Shown: positions 22,662-34,883 of the stretch, one piece after another
Numbering within the stretch: the first letter of the stretch is position 1
Layout of the letters: each line of letters starts with the position of its first letter
Assembly (NCBI GenBank): GCA_026182355.1
Contig: JAPFBL010000233.1
Location: forward strand, 930,001 to 994,000
DNA length: 64,000 bases
Direction of reading: 5' to 3'
From: Hermatobates lingyangjiaoensis
Lineage: Eukaryota > Arthropoda > Insecta > Hemiptera > Hermatobatidae
Program-made: the position numbers and the translations under genes
Notes under the pieces: generated by a model
What the model saw: only the letters and a program-made list of their open reading frames with translations
The model's database searches: none
Told to the model about the DNA's origin: nothing

Positions 22662-23150
22662 CAAAAAAAAAATTACAATTGTGTGAATCTACGATAGCGT
22701 TGGAAAGTTGTTTTGCATGCGAATGTAGGGGTTCAAAAAAAAAACATTATATTATAAAAATACATTTTTCCGGTATCAAATTAAGACTTATATAATTGTA
22801 ATACGGGTTTCAATGACTTTACTTTACGAATTTCCCTTTTACAAGATAAATTTTTCCAGGAGTCAATTAAATCGTCCACGAAGTCAACAAATGTTTTTTT
22901 TTCTTCTGAGTACATAGTATGATTCAATGTTAGAACAAAGTTACAAGAAATTTGAATATTAGTCAGTTTAGTCGTTCTGTTTCTTAACAGTATGCCAAAA
23001 AGTATAAAAACAGTATAATGTAATAAATAATCATGGGTAATACAAGAATATAACTTAATAAAATTTCTTCTTTTTTAGCTGAATATTTTTACGTTCTTCA
23101 CCAACAATGAAGCAGAACTTGATAATTTCTTTTCAGTTACTCATCATCAA
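22662..23150 (+). repeat. Local duplication, copy 1
   Basis: Begins AAATTACAATTGTGTGAATC and ends near TACTCATCATCAAAGG. Matches 23713-24178 with scattered changes and small indels (a roughly 15-base insertion around 22870). Confidence 0.85.
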
Positions 23151-23712
23151 AGGAAGCTGTTTATATAAATAAATTTCACTTTTTAATACCATCATACAAT
23201 TGTTTCCACAAGAATAAACAAGGGTAATCGTGTGATAAACAATACGCAATGGACACTGTCTATTTAACAGAATTATTCAAAAGATTCATTGAGCTGAATT
23301 TGTAACTAAAGTGTTTCAATGTTAGACTTATCAAAGGAAATATTGTTATTTCCACATTTTTAGACAAGCAACAGGTTGGAATGTTTTAATTTTTTCCTGT
23401 TTAAAAAATGATGAATTGAAATAAATGGAGCATTGTGTCCAAATTTATTTATATCTAGAAAAAATAATAGAAAGTGTTTTTTTCTTAACAGACATATCAA
23501 TGTTATCGGCACTGAATAAAATCTAATTCTAACATACACATTCTGAACAGCACAAGCAACAAAGGCAACACTGTGTCAAGCTATAACAACACTTAATGTG
23601 CTAAAATACAAATACATTTATATTTTTCTAGTTCTTTAATTATATTAAATCTGTCTCTTTTTATCCTGCCTTTAACAAGTCTATTGAACACAAGTATCCA
23701 ATCATTTTTTTG
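23151..23712. other. Spacer between the duplicated copies
   Basis: AT-rich, nothing recognisable. Confidence 0.4.
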
Positions 23713-24178
23713 AAAAAAAAAAATTACAATTGTGTGAATCTATGATCGGTTTGAAAGTTGTTTTGCATCCAAATATAGGGGTTCAAAAAAAAAACCATTA
23801 TATTATAAAAATAAATTTTTCCGGTATCGAATTAAGACTTATATAATTGTAATACGGGTTACGATGACTTTACGAATTTCCCTTTTACAAGTCAAATTTC
23901 TCCACGGAGTCAATAATATGTTTTTTTTTTCTTCTAAATACATATTACGATTCAATGTTAGAACAAAGTTACTCTGAAACTTGAATATTAGCCAGTTTCG
24001 TCGTTCTGTTTCTTAACAGTATGCCAAATAGTATAAAAAACATTATGATGTTATCAACAATCACGGTTATACAAGAATGTAACAATAAAATTTCTTCTTT
24101 TTAACCTGAATATTTTTACGTTCTTCACCAACAATGAAGTAGAACTTGATAATTTATCAAATCAATAATCATCAAACG
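23713..24178 (+). repeat. Local duplication, copy 2
   Basis: Second copy of 22662-23150, direct orientation, offset about 1.05 kb. Shared words include TTCCGGTATC, AAGACTTATATAATTGTAAT and TTCTTCACCAACAATGAAG. Divergence is moderate. Confidence 0.85.
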
Positions 24179-25020
24179 TATCATTAAAAGTTAGAACAAA
24201 GTTCTAACTTGGAACTTGATATGGATATCAATGTATAGTTGATATCTATATTTAGTTAACTTGTTTTCATTGTTTTTTTATTTTGAATTAGTAAATAATC
24301 TTTAAGGTGGTCTATTTACACTTCCTTGTATGGAGAGAGAGTAAAAGCTTGGGACTGATATTCCGATAGTACTTAACATAAAATAAACTCTGTTAAAGTA
24401 TTACGCACTACAAAAATAATTTCAATTATTCGATGTCAAATAAGATTGGGTAGACCGTTTTTTCAAAAATAATATTATGTTCTTTGTATATGTTTTATCT
24501 ATTATCTATTGTAATTTCTACAGTAGATTGTACCCCTGTGGTGGCTTTGTCCTCTATTTGGAAAGGTCAGGACACAAATAACAGAAATAGCTGACAGTAA
24601 AAGCAGCCCTACATCTGCAATGACGAGGTTCTTCCTTATTGACGAGGTAACTGTGTATAAACCTGGTATAAGCGATCATGATCTATTTGTTATAACCTAG
24701 ACACCTATATGCTCCTTTACTTTTAACATTGGGGGTGATTCTATACAGGGGGGTTGTTATTGTGTACTCACTCACTGTTCAACTTCTCCAAATAGTATTT
24801 ATTACTGACTTTCTCAAATCATCTGGTTTTTTTTATCACAGACACTGTTTATTACGATAAGTGTTTATTAATAATCAAAAAGCATTTAAAATCTGTGATA
24901 ATAATCCAATGTCTGAGAGAATAAACCATTTTTCACATAATTCACAATGAAATCGGAAAGAGGATCCAAAATTGACACAATACGAGTTCAAAATCGAGGA
25001 ATAGTAAGACACAGAGTAAA
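24179..25020. other. Intron, no clear feature
   Basis: AT-rich; nothing recognisable. Confidence 0.4.
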
Positions 25021-25035
25021 GAAATACAATTAAAA

Positions 25036-25073
25036 ACTCAAATTTTCGAGCAATCCGTCCTCAGGAGAAAAGA
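25036..25073 (-). ncRNA. Hammerhead-like motif, family 2
   Basis: Minus strand: CTC, CTGAGGA, hairpin CGGATTGCTCG (stem worn), GAAA, ATTT, GAG. CTC/GAG would pair as stem I. Flank TTGAGTTTTTAATTG resembles the copies at 42.08, 53.13 and 60.03 kb. Confidence 0.52.
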
Positions 25074-25230
25074 GAGTGAGAAAAGCGCAACTGCAAGAAA
25101 CCGACCCGGAAACCACCAGTGCATTTATTTTTCACATAATATATTCAATTTATTTCATATAATATATAACAAGATTATACATAAATACGTGAAATAACAA
25201 TCAATGATCAAACCACAATATGAAATGGGA

Positions 25231-25261
25231 ACTTTCAACCGTAACAAGCTGTCTTCATCAG
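25231..25261 (-). ncRNA. Hammerhead-like motif, family 3, left arm
   Basis: Minus strand: CTGATGA, AGACAGC, loop, GGTT, GAAA. Stem II pairs imperfectly in this copy. Confidence 0.4.
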
Positions 25262-25271
25262 TTGGGTTTTT

Positions 25272-25315
25272 GACTCTGACGAAGACCGCTTATTATGGTT
25301 GAAAGATTTTAGTCC
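25272..25315 (+). ncRNA. Hammerhead-like motif, family 3, right arm
   Basis: GACT, CTGACGA, AG-ACC...GGT(T), GAAA, GATT, TTAGTC. GACT/AGTC could form an outer stem. Other family 3 copies: 52.43, 52.70, 59.82 and 63.53 kb. Confidence 0.5.
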
Positions 25316-25421
25316 TTTTTTTCCCCATTTCATATTGTAGTTTGATCATTGATATAATATATGTGCATTCAATATTTATTTTAAACAGTATTTGTTTATA
25401 ATAACTATTTGTTGTATCTAC

Positions 25422-25612
25422 CTTGGAAGTAGGTGTGTGGACAGGAAGGAAGGCAGAGGCCAAGATCAGACACGTAGTAGAGGTGAGGTTGGCAGGAGAC
25501 ACAGTTGGCGGGGCCTGGACCAAGGCAGCTGGAACATCTAGGGTGGCACCTAGTGCACTTGCCACTGCCGCCTTCAAAGTAACCCTCGCTGGGGCATTCA
25601 GAGACGCAAGTC
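25422..25612 (-). CDS. Furin-2/PCSK5-like convertase, exon with end of repeat 1 and repeat 2
   Basis: 191-nt exon: one base, 63 codons, one base. The acceptor is TTTGGCAG|G and the donor CAAG|GTAGAT. The acceptor position is fixed by two in-frame TGA codons just upstream and by the phase 2 left by the previous exon, so the apparent ATG start there lies in the intron. Ten cysteines (2, 6, 19, 22, 26, 29, 37, 40, 53, 57) show the canonical pattern: CVSEC ends repeat 1, CTRCHPRCSSCLGPGPANC (19-37) forms the core of repeat 2, and LCLPSCPHTYF closes it. The spacing C-x2-C-H-x2-C-x2-C-x-GPGP is diagnostic of the furin cysteine-rich domain (also found in receptor tyrosine kinases and R-spondins; the P-domain exon upstream excludes those). 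A convergent hairpin of PLE-derived sequence begins about 70 bases into the following intron. GC content is far above the flanks. Confidence 0.9.
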
Positions 25613-26991
25613 CTGCCAAACATTCATCAGCTTTCTAAAATATCTATATACTTTCATACAAGGTGTCTTCCTCAATTTGAATCTGTATACCTTTCTTATT
25701 TACACATAAATATAGCACATTATACGAATGAGAGTTCAGCAATTTTTTTTTTGTGAATTACACTAATAAGAAGAGCCTATATAATGCCTTTTTACGAATT
25801 CAGAGAATGTTTTTTTAAAGCTAAACCGACAATTATGGAATATTGAAATCTTGTCAAAAAATTCAACCTACAATTAATTAGCAACTTACAAACAACAAGT
25901 CATAAAATTCTGATTGTTGCAAAAATACGTATAAAAACTGAAATTATGTCTTGGAATAATAAATTGCCTGACCTACTCATCGGATTTGTCTGCATTTATT
26001 TACATTGTTTACACTGACTTGGACATTTATTAAGTGAAATAAAATTGTTATTTAGAGGTTTATAATTAAAAATTCAAAATATTCTAATGGCTTAAGATTA
26101 TATGTTAGAAAATAAAATTGTTAAATGTAAAAAATTAACCCTAATCAAACATGTTTGATGCATTCCAAGGTGTTGATGGGTGGGATTTTGAACAGTGTTT
26201 GAACTCATTGGTCGTTAACGAGTTTGATATTAAGTTTACTTATAGTGAAATTGAATGCAGGCCATTATAGATATTTTATTTTAGTTTTTACTCCTGTTCG
26301 AATTGAATATTTATAGGTAAGGCAGAACAGCGTCTGTCTGGTTAGCTATTACGCTAATAATTAAATACCAAATTACGTTTACCTAAATGTAACACTTCAT
26401 TGCCTGTTGGGCGGTATGAAGTTCGCCGCATTTTAATGAGTATTAATTTATTAATTACTAATAATTTATTGCTAATTAGTAATAACAGTTAACTATGATA
26501 ACAAAAATTATAATGGAACAAAACTACATTTAAGCCATTTTAATTCTGTTAACAAATTCGCGGAGCGCATAAAAGATCACAAGGCAAGTTTTTGCAAAAA
26601 TATGCATGGTGGTGATTAACATCAAATATTCTATATTTCTCTTGGTGATGTTCAATGGTGTTGAAAATATATATTATTACAGAAGAGTGAACAGCTTAAA
26701 AAAGTAACTAATTCATTTTTATGGAGTTAAACGATCAGCACATATTCTGCGTTTGTACTGAGCAAGTAAATGAAACTGAAGTTTGAAATCATCATAATGA
26801 AATTATATTTCAAATCCTAATTTATAAGAAAGAATTTGGAAAAAAATTGAATTTTTTGAAGTACCTGAATGGAAATGATGGTATAAGGACTGAATATAGG
26901 AGAACAATACTTGTATTGCATTGCATTGCATTGAGGACACAAAACAAGAGTATAATGTTTCGAGACATAAGGAGTAAAGGAGAGAGAAGAC
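25613..26991. other. Intron with two old interspersed repeats
   Basis: 25965-26090 shares 'catcggatttgtctgc...tttacattgtttacactgactt' with 47455-47540 and 58740-58830 (interior of a hAT element). 26217-26290 shares 'tttgatattaagtttacttatagt' with 48249-48310 and, weakly, 46019-46085. Otherwise AT-rich. Confidence 0.5.
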
Positions 26992-27290
26992 GGCCAGGTT
27001 AGCTCAGTGGTTAACGTACTCACTTCTGGGCTGGTAGTTCGGAGTTCGATACCCACCTGGCCCTCGATTTATTCACGCGGGAGGTGAATAAATCTGAGTA
27101 ACGTTGTCCCTCGCAGAGGACGTTAAGCCGTCGGCCCCGAGCCTGTACCATGTCAGGTACTTGTCAAAGATCCCTATTCGAAATCCACTTGAGTTATGTA
27201 ATATTTGGTGTAGAATCACCGATAAAACAAAAAGCCGGTAAACGACTGACGTTATCACCCTCTAGGGGATCGGTTTAAACAAACAAATTT
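26992..27290 (+). mobile_element. tRNA-headed SINE, most complete copy
   Basis: 26992-27062 is tRNA-like: GGCCAGGTTAGCTCAGTGG includes an A box (TAGCTCAGTGG), GAGTTCGATACCC is a B box, and 5' GGCCAG pairs with 3' CTGGCC. An invariant body follows (TCGATTTATTCACG, GAGGACGTTAAGCCGTCGG, CATGTCAGGTACTTGT, AAGATCCCTATTCGAAAT, CACTTGAGTTATG). Other copies: 34884-35520 (split), 38940-39147, 49333-49575 and 58316-59080 (split). Transcription would be by RNA polymerase III; a partner LINE is not visible. Confidence 0.82.
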
Positions 27291-29304
27291 GAAAAAAATA
27301 GACAGAATAAGCATAAAGAAATTAAAGAATTTTTAAACTTTTATTTTTGATGTTCTAAATCTGTGGAATAAAGCTAATTAGTAATGAAATGTTATCCCTA
27401 AATTCTGTAATGGTAGGTTTAGATTCACATTTAATTCCATTGTATTAATACATATGAAAATTTGTTAGTTCAGAATGGCAAAAGTTCGTGAAGTAACATT
27501 TTTCATTATTTCATATTTTTCGTTATTTTTGATAAAATCAAGATGGTAATAAATTAAATCTTGTTAAACTACAAAGGAACATCCTAAGTATGAACAGTTA
27601 GTAGAGTTATCAGTAACCTAAATATTTTCAAAAAAAAAAAACATGTTCAAATTCTCCACCTAGATAAATGTAAGGGTGTGGAATATTTGAAAATTGTTGG
27701 AAGATCATTAATCAAAATATTCAGAAGTTACTTTTATAGAATCAGAAAAATAATAACTAAATTAAACAATTAGTGTATGATTTTTTACGTAACTAGAAAT
27801 GTATACAGTATCAAATTTAGTATTTACTGTATGGATCATTTATTTCCCATACTAACTTAGAGCATGTTTGTATTTGAAGCAGTGTACTTTTCTCCTGATG
27901 TCGAAAAAGGTCAAAAAAACAGAGAATTGAGTGTTTCTAAAATACGAATAGACAATATTTTCTGTTATCTGGTTCATTTTCTAATAGGCTGTTTTATTTT
28001 GATTTTAAGGATGTTTTGTATGTAAACTATAAAATAGTTAAGTTGTTTAGGTTCAGGTCAAGTTTGGTTGGATTTAGATTAGGTGTACTATAGTCAGTCA
28101 TGATAGGTGCATTGTTTAACCAAAGCTCCCTAGGGTGAGAAGGGCGTAAGAACTACTTCAGCCCTGCAGAGAGAGGCTGTAACTTCGTTTCTGCTTTGAC
28201 ATTTATTAACTTTCCTACTGATTGACGTTGTGCTGTCCCTGTTTCAGAAAAAGACGGCACTTTTATCATTTTAACTTTTTTATCAGATTATACCAAAAGT
28301 TTATACATAATTTATTAACATGAATTCTATTGTTGAATTCTTTACAAATTTAAAACAAATAAATCGGATATAATAAAATTAATTAGTATCAATATATACC
28401 ATTTTTTACTTAAAATAAGGTTATTACATAATACCATTGTTAATCAAGTCGAATGTCTCACACATGTCTATAGCCATGTCTATCATCCGGATGAATATTG
28501 GAGGATAATTTAGGAACATAGCCCCATACGACTAATAAAGTCCATCAGTACTATCCACTATGAAACATTTTGTTTTATTTCATCAGTTAGAAAATTATTT
28601 TATCATTATGCATAAATGATTTAAACAATACTAGTGATCAAGTCTGGAAAATTGACGGCATACGAATCCGGCAAACCTATAAAACTGATATTTTTTTTAA
28701 ATTGAATAAAAAAAAACTGGATATTCTTTTTGAAACTTAAATTTAAAAGCAATCTTGAATCAAAGATAATTAAAAATCTTGAAGTTGAATTAGAATAGAT
28801 AATAAATTTGAAAAATAAAGTCTAGTTTCATTTATAAAATTCTCCAGAAATGTTAATTTATTATTGTGGTACCTCAAAGACCTTTGAGTGTGGTGTAAAC
28901 CGATATATGTTACTTCATTGAAAGGGCCTCGGTAGGGTATATAATAACAAACAGCTGCTTAAAATGGTTCCGTCTGGTAGAATGATACAAATGTGGTAGA
29001 TACGAATTGGAATTTGAGATCCTTGAACATATTCAAGTGGAATGCACTTCAGTAAGCCCAGCTAGACAAAACCTTCTATATGTCTTGTATGAAGCGGTCA
29101 TAGTATGATAGACATACTTCAAAAGAGAGAACATTGGGCGGCTGCCGTTCACCGCAGACAATGAATCCTAAGTATTACCAGACTCTGTATGCTCGAAAAA
29201 AGAAGAAATTAGTATGGGTTTACTGTGAAAAGTGCTAAATGTATTAATATATAGTTTTATATAGCTGAGTCGTAATCAACATATTAAGCATGTGCGATAT
29301 TAAA
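27291..29304. other. Intron, possible retroelement fragment at about 28990
   Basis: Mostly AT-rich. At 28992-29108 the plus strand reads CGRYELEFEILEHIQVEC followed by more open sequence, reminiscent of the Cys-x-His-Cys tail of non-LTR reverse transcriptases, but too short to assign. Confidence 0.3.
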
Positions 29305-29430
29305 TCGTCTATCGCTGGTGAAGTCGTCCGACCGGTTTCGTAATGGCTGCATCATCAATGGGACTCAGCCATGGGAAACCGGGTGCAGCCATTGAGAAAC
29401 CGGTCGGGCGACTTCACCAGCGATAGACGA
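29305..29430. repeat. PLE-type short palindrome
   Basis: TCGTCTATCGCTGGTGAAGT near 29305 is mirrored by ACTTCACCAGCGATAGACGA ending 29430. The left arm's minus strand reads TTGATGATGCAGCC, GAAACCGGTCGG, i.e. the end of a PLE ribozyme motif with a changed first base. Confidence 0.7.
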
Positions 29431-29858
29431 GGTATGACGGTTGATAATAATATTTTATTTACTAACCTCTGTGGTATTAACAATATGCATGTATTTAACT
29501 AGAATTTAAATCTGTATTGTTAATTTTATAAATATTAAACTCACATCCCTGCAAGTAGCACATTTTGCCAAGATTTTTGTATTATATAAAAAAAAGAATG
29601 TATACATCTCCATCCTTGTCCAAATTCTGGAGCAAACAAGTTTAGAATGTTGCCTTATTGTGTGGTTGTAGCTGACAATTTATGCAAGGTAGATACGCAT
29701 CTACCATAACATCAAAACAGATAATTAATTAGGCAAATAAGACAATATCTTACGAATCTTTATTATCTCTGTAATTACTAACTCTCTCGCGGTAATATTA
29801 ATATTACTTTTAAATTAATATTATTTTTACAATTTATGTATCAATAATATATTATATA

Positions 29859-30539
29859 CAGTAATCCCTCGCTAGTTCGTGGTTCAGTTTTCGCGGGTTC
29901 AGGGTTTCGCGGGGTCCTGAAATGTTCAATTAAAAAAATAAAAAATATAAAAAAATATTCAACTGTAATTGCAGTAAAAATTAAAAAAAAATACAAAACA
30001 TAATGAAAAAGTACAGTAGTTAGTATTAGAGAAGAAAATATACAGGATTCTTCTTGTACGATCGAGAAAGATATCAAACAACCAGTGACGTGCTGGGTCA
30101 AAATATATTCTACAGTGTTAAATTAAAGGCTAATAAAAGCTATTAAAAAATATTCAATAAAGACTAAAAATTAATGAATAATATTAAAACATAATCAATT
30201 GTAACAAGAAAATAATAAAAATATCAAAAAATAGAAGTTGAAATTAATAAAAAAATAACCGAAGATGTTTCCTTTGATCTGATTGGCTAATCCGTGTAAT
30301 TTTTTTTTACATTTACATTGGCTAATTGTAAATATTTTTTTATTAATTATTTCTCATTTTTTCTTTTTGTTTTTCATTTTTATTCACAACACAGTACAGT
30401 ATTCAGTAAGGTCAGGATTCTCTTTCTGTTGGAAAGGTCGTTGTTTGAGCTTCAGAGAAGGTGCGTCCATTATTCGCGGATTTTCGCTTTTCCCGGGTGT
30501 CTTCGGTCCCCATTATCCGCGAAAAGTGATAGATTACTG
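29859..30539. mobile_element. pogo/Tigger-like DNA transposon, non-autonomous, 681 bp
   Basis: Starts CAGTAATCCCTCGC and ends GATTACTG; TA flanks at 29857-29858 and 30540-30541. Subterminal TTCGCGGGTT/TTTCGCGG words near the left end and TTATTCGCGGATTTTCGC, TTATCCGCG near the right are typical of Tigger-class ends. Interior is A/T-rich; frames inside are chance. Confidence 0.75.
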
Positions 30540-30541
30540 TA

Positions 30542-32400
30542 TTTATACAAATTTATATGGTGCGACAGTTAACAACTGTTTGACTGACTCAACTCAAAGT
30601 TGAAAAACGCAACATAACGTTGAGTAGCAGTCAGTTGTATGAACTTACTTAGTTCAGTGGGTATAAAATTGTAGATAACATCAGAATATAAAGGATTCAT
30701 AGAATCAGAATCCCGATCAATAAACATTAAAAACAGATGAGCTTAGAGAAAATCTGAAAACTCATATTTCATAAGAAATCCAATTCTCAAACACTTTATG
30801 GAAACATGATTTGGAAACATCTTGAAATATTTAAAAAACCTGAATAAAAAAAAAACTTATACATCTATGGAAGCCTGAGCCCGGGCAATCTATACTACAC
30901 AACAAATAAAAAAATATTTCTAACAAATACAGAATGAAGGAGGAATATTGATTGAACAACAAAAACATTATTATTGTTATTTGTTTATATTTTGACATTC
31001 AGCTATCAGTAATGCAGATATTACCAGGAAACAGTTTCATACAAATATTTGTTAACTTTATGATCCAATAATCGTTTCCACTTTATTCAATTTGTGCAAT
31101 TATAACTGTAAATTAATCAAAAGTGATTGTTCAAAATTAATACAGCTGACGTACTATTTAAAAATGGCAAAACAGATTAATGTATTGTAATGAAATGCAT
31201 ATAAACTGGACAAATTCCAGTTTTAGTTTAGTCAAAGCCCACCGTGGGTTCTACGATGTGAGGGCCTCAGTGACCTTTACACTCTACGATATGATTTTCT
31301 AGAGATGTCACACTAAGGACTGACTATATAAACAGATGATCTCCATTAATGGCCATAAAGGCAGTCGACTTTAGCTAGGACCGCAAAAATATTGCTTAAG
31401 AAGGCATAAGCATAGAGTTGCTTAAACAATATAGTTTTTCATTTAGTAATAGAATAATGTAATTGCAACAATAACAGGTCCTTTACTAAAGGTATACCAA
31501 ATTTCCAAACATATTTAAATAGATATAGAACTATAGTTTTTTTGTAAGTCATTATGTGAAATAAACAAAATATGCTATAATAAATGACATATCTTGATAT
31601 GTAGCAAATTAATAATCAAAGCATAATAGAAGATTTATAATAAAATGAAAAATGTTTTTAAAATTTTTTAAAATATATCAGTAAAAATAAAGGTCATTAT
31701 TGTTAACATACAATTTTGTCTCCACTGTGCAAAACCCACAGTCAGCAAATAAATTTATATTAAAAACAAAAGTTTGTCATTTATTACAAGTTTCTCACAA
31801 TTCAATGTAGAATAATTATATTTATTAATAATGAAGAAGGATACAACAAGGCAGAAACTCGCCCTTTTATTAAATTTAGTGAGAGTAACATTTCATGAAA
31901 TATAATGAAAAGTAAAAAAAAGCTATGAATAATATGAAAAAAAAAATATATTTGTTGGATTAAAACTGGAAAAGTTAATAATAACAGCTTGAACTTTGCC
32001 TATATTTAAAGTTAGAACTAAATCCATGTTAAAAGGGTTAAATTTCATATTGAAATATGTTAGACCTTTTTACTTGAATACTTAAAATAAGTCGTAAAGT
32101 TTTCTTCCTATTAAATAAATTTCCTTCAAAAGAAAATCTTTTATAGGGTCCAAAATCTTATTTACTATTCCTTTAAACCATCTAGACCTAAAGGGTTTAT
32201 TTTTTTACTTCACTTCATTTGCTTAAGAAGTTTAAGTTTTTTTTTCCAACACTAAATTAGCTATTTTGAAATCTTAACTTTAGGAAAATTCGTAAAAATT
32301 AAACTTTTAATTCAGGTATAGTTTATATATTTATATTTTTTTTACATATTCATTCATTTTATACATTTTTTATGTATTTTTACATCATTAGTTGTGCAAT
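30542..32400. other. Intron, no clear feature
   Basis: AT-rich; 31215-31410 is slightly GC-richer with AGCCCACCGTGGGTT, perhaps an old element, ends not defined. Confidence 0.35.
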
Positions 32401-32444
32401 CCGTAATTGTGTGGTATTTACTTATTCTGTGGTAAAATGGATAA

Positions 32445-32703
32445 ACAAACAAAAGTCTCCACACAAGTGAAGTTTTATTCAACAACAACAACGCGTTTCG
32501 AACACTTTCTGTTCATCATCAGGAAGACACAAAGGATGTGGTGCTGAAGAAGTTGGTCCAGTGAAAACAACTCTGGTCCAGTGAAAGTTGTTTTCACTGG
32601 ACCAACCCATCAGCACCACATCCTTGGTGTTTTCCTGATGAAAAGGTTCGAAACGCGTTGTTGTTGTTGAATAAAACTTCATTTGTGTGGAAATTTTTGT
32701 TTG
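32445..32703. repeat. PLE-type palindrome, 32 kb copy of the 9 kb family
   Basis: Same arm sequence and order as 9069-9334, including the outer AATCCGTAATTGTGTGGTAT next to it. Centre is partly duplicated (GGTCCAGTGAAAACAACT then GGTCCAGTGAAAGTTG). The motif in the left arm (32492-32528, minus) keeps CTGATGA, GAACA/TGTTC and GAAAC; the right-arm copy has lost the hairpin. Confidence 0.82.
32492..32528 (-). ncRNA. Hammerhead-like motif
   Basis: Minus strand: TTC, CTGATGA, T, GAACA/TGTTC stem with a longer loop, GAAACGCG. Confidence 0.5.
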
Positions 32704-33984
32704 TATTTTTACATGTTTTATTTTATCATATAATTTTTCTGTTTTTAATAAATAATTACATTTTTTTTAATATTCCATACAGTTCTTTACTCCCGATAAT
32801 CTAATCAATAATTGAAGAAAAAATAAATTATAAATTGTTGTTTTTAGATATCCTTATCCAGAACGGAAATTAAAACATTACATTTTTGTGTATATCAGAA
32901 ATCAAACCATGAACTTCCTTACGTCCATTTTTATTCTCCCCATCTTGGAAGTGTTGAAGTATTTTGTTTTGGGCACGTGTTTTTGAGAGAGTTAAGAGTC
33001 TGTTTCCCTGAATTCCTGAATGATAAAATTCAAAACATTACTTCTATTTCTCACTCATTAAAATACTTCCTCCCTCTTACAATGATAAAGATTTAAAAGG
33101 AGTTAAAAAAAATATACTCCAATGTAAAAGTAAAAGAATCTTTCTTCGCTTTTTATTTATTTATAAACATTAGAATAGCAATGTTGAACCATCGTTCCTT
33201 TTTAGGCATAAGATTTCAAAACGAAACATTCATTAAGTTATATCGTTTTAAGTCTTCATATCCACTGTTTCAATCAGGATAAATATTTCAATTAATAATA
33301 AAGCAAAATTAATTTTATAGATTATCATAATACATAAATATTGTCTTATGTTTTATTTTCATATATTCTGTACTCAGTAGTTTTTATGAAAAAAAAAAAT
33401 AACAGAACGTAAAGACCACTGGAATGAATATTCATATCCCCTAAAGTTACTTGAAATTCATGATAATATATTGTAATAAATGCAACATGCACATCTGAAG
33501 TTTTTAAATGTCAAATACATTTATGCTACGAAAAAGCAAGACCTCGACTAAATAAATTACCCTGGAAAAAAAATATATGAAGATAATATTGCATGTAGGA
33601 TTCAAAACATTTCTTATACAGGAATAAGAGAGAACTTGGAAAGGTAAAATATATTTACTCGTATATAGAACGACTCTGCTTTATATTATATTTGACTAGT
33701 CTTCAATAAGATATAATAATGTCTCAACATCAATAGTCATGGTTGAGTACATTAATTACCACTGGATTGCACAAGTTAATCAACATCGTCTGTGGTTACC
33801 ACTTGGATGGGTGACATTAAATGCCGTTGGCGTGCTCGTTAAAGCATCTTATCTATTTTGAAAGTTTAATATATGAGGCCTTTAGTATATGCTTTATAGT
33901 TCAAAATATTTTTTTAAGTGTCTCTATTTACTTACAGAGCTCTATATGATAATGACTGAAGAATAATCCGTGTTATAGAAAGGA
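32704..33984. other. Intron; short 5S-like word near 33.79 kb
   Basis: AT-rich. 33789-33850 contains GGTTACCACTTGGATGGGTG followed by CCGTTGGCGTGCTCGTTAAAGC; the first part resembles the internal region of 5S rRNA, so a SINE relic is possible. Confidence 0.35.
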
Positions 33985-34555
33985 GGAGGGGAGGTCCACT
34001 CAGGGAGGCATGTACGAGGGGGAGGGATTTTGAGGGGGTAATAATAGAAAATAGAAAAAAAAATTAAAATAATTAAAAGCTAACAAAAAATCTGAAATTT
34101 TGTACCAAATGAGTTTTTAAGGTCGTAATTATTTTTTATGTATTATTTGTGTAATACTGTTTTTAAACGGATTTTCAACTCAAATATTTGTAAACTAAAA
34201 ATAAATTTATTTTAAATTTTCCAAAACTAGTTTTTTAATAAAATGCATTATATTTATTTGCTTGGCCAGCTAATTTAATTGAATAATTTTTTTACGATTT
34301 TAGTTATACGTTTTTGTTTTGAAAAATCTTTGGTTTTTTTTGATGACGACTGTATATAACAAGTACTGTAATAAGATGTGAGTTTGGTACCAATGACAGC
34401 AGTCTAAAATTAGATCCTTGATTGTAATTCCATGAAAATAAATATTTTCAGGACTTTATGGAGTCCTGAATGTTAACTCAGATTATCAAGATGGCAAATC
34501 TTATTATTAAAAACCCCAGGGGGGGGGGGGGGCCAAAATAGTTGCTACGCCACTG
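33985..34555 (+). mobile_element. hAT-like non-autonomous element, family B, copy 1
   Basis: Right end GTTGCTACGCCACTG preceded by a G run (34519-34532). Interior matches 42725-43272 over most of its length (words AAGGTCGTAAT, TACTGTTTTTAAAC, TTAGATCCTTGATTGTA, CCATGAAAATAAATATTTT). The left boundary is approximate. Confidence 0.65.
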
Positions 34556-34883
34556 AGAATAATACTTAACAAATTTATATAATTAGCAGTATATTTCAGG
34601 GATTTATACAATAGTTCTAAATGTACTTTTGAAACGTCTACAGTTGAAATGTACCATCATTCAGTGATGGTATAGAAGGAATGGAAATTTCCGGTTCGTT
34701 TAGGTGAATTCGGTTATTAGAAAAGCGTTCGAGTATCGTTATTAGACTGGAGTATCACCAGAATAGCTATCAAATACTGTAGGCACTAGTCGATTACGGA
34801 CCTCCTGATTTTTCGGCAAAGTCTCAAATTAGGGTTGGACGGGTCATGGTTGTTCCTGATTGCCACGTTTTCTGTCACTATAA

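Larger units (their letters stand above)
25203..25352. repeat. PLE-type palindrome just inside an intron, family 3
   Basis: Inverted arms starting AATGATCAAACCACAATATG and ending CATATTGTAGTTTGATCATT. Each arm has a CTGANGAAGAC...GTTGAAAG motif. It lies 70-220 bases downstream of the donor of the repeat-2 exon on the transcript strand. Confidence 0.78.

Noticed and set aside
25293..25638. 108-codon minus frame and 71-codon plus frame
   Set aside because: Off-frame shadows of the exon 25422-25612 extending into intron.
26992..27062. Stand-alone tRNA gene
   Set aside because: A and B boxes present but the cloverleaf is incomplete and the same head is attached to a SINE body in other copies.
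28992..29108. Non-LTR reverse-transcriptase tail
   Set aside because: One short CG...H...C stretch, no reverse-transcriptase motifs nearby; kept only as a remark.
33789..33850. 5S rRNA gene
   Set aside because: Only about 20 bases resemble the 5S internal region; no full-length fold.
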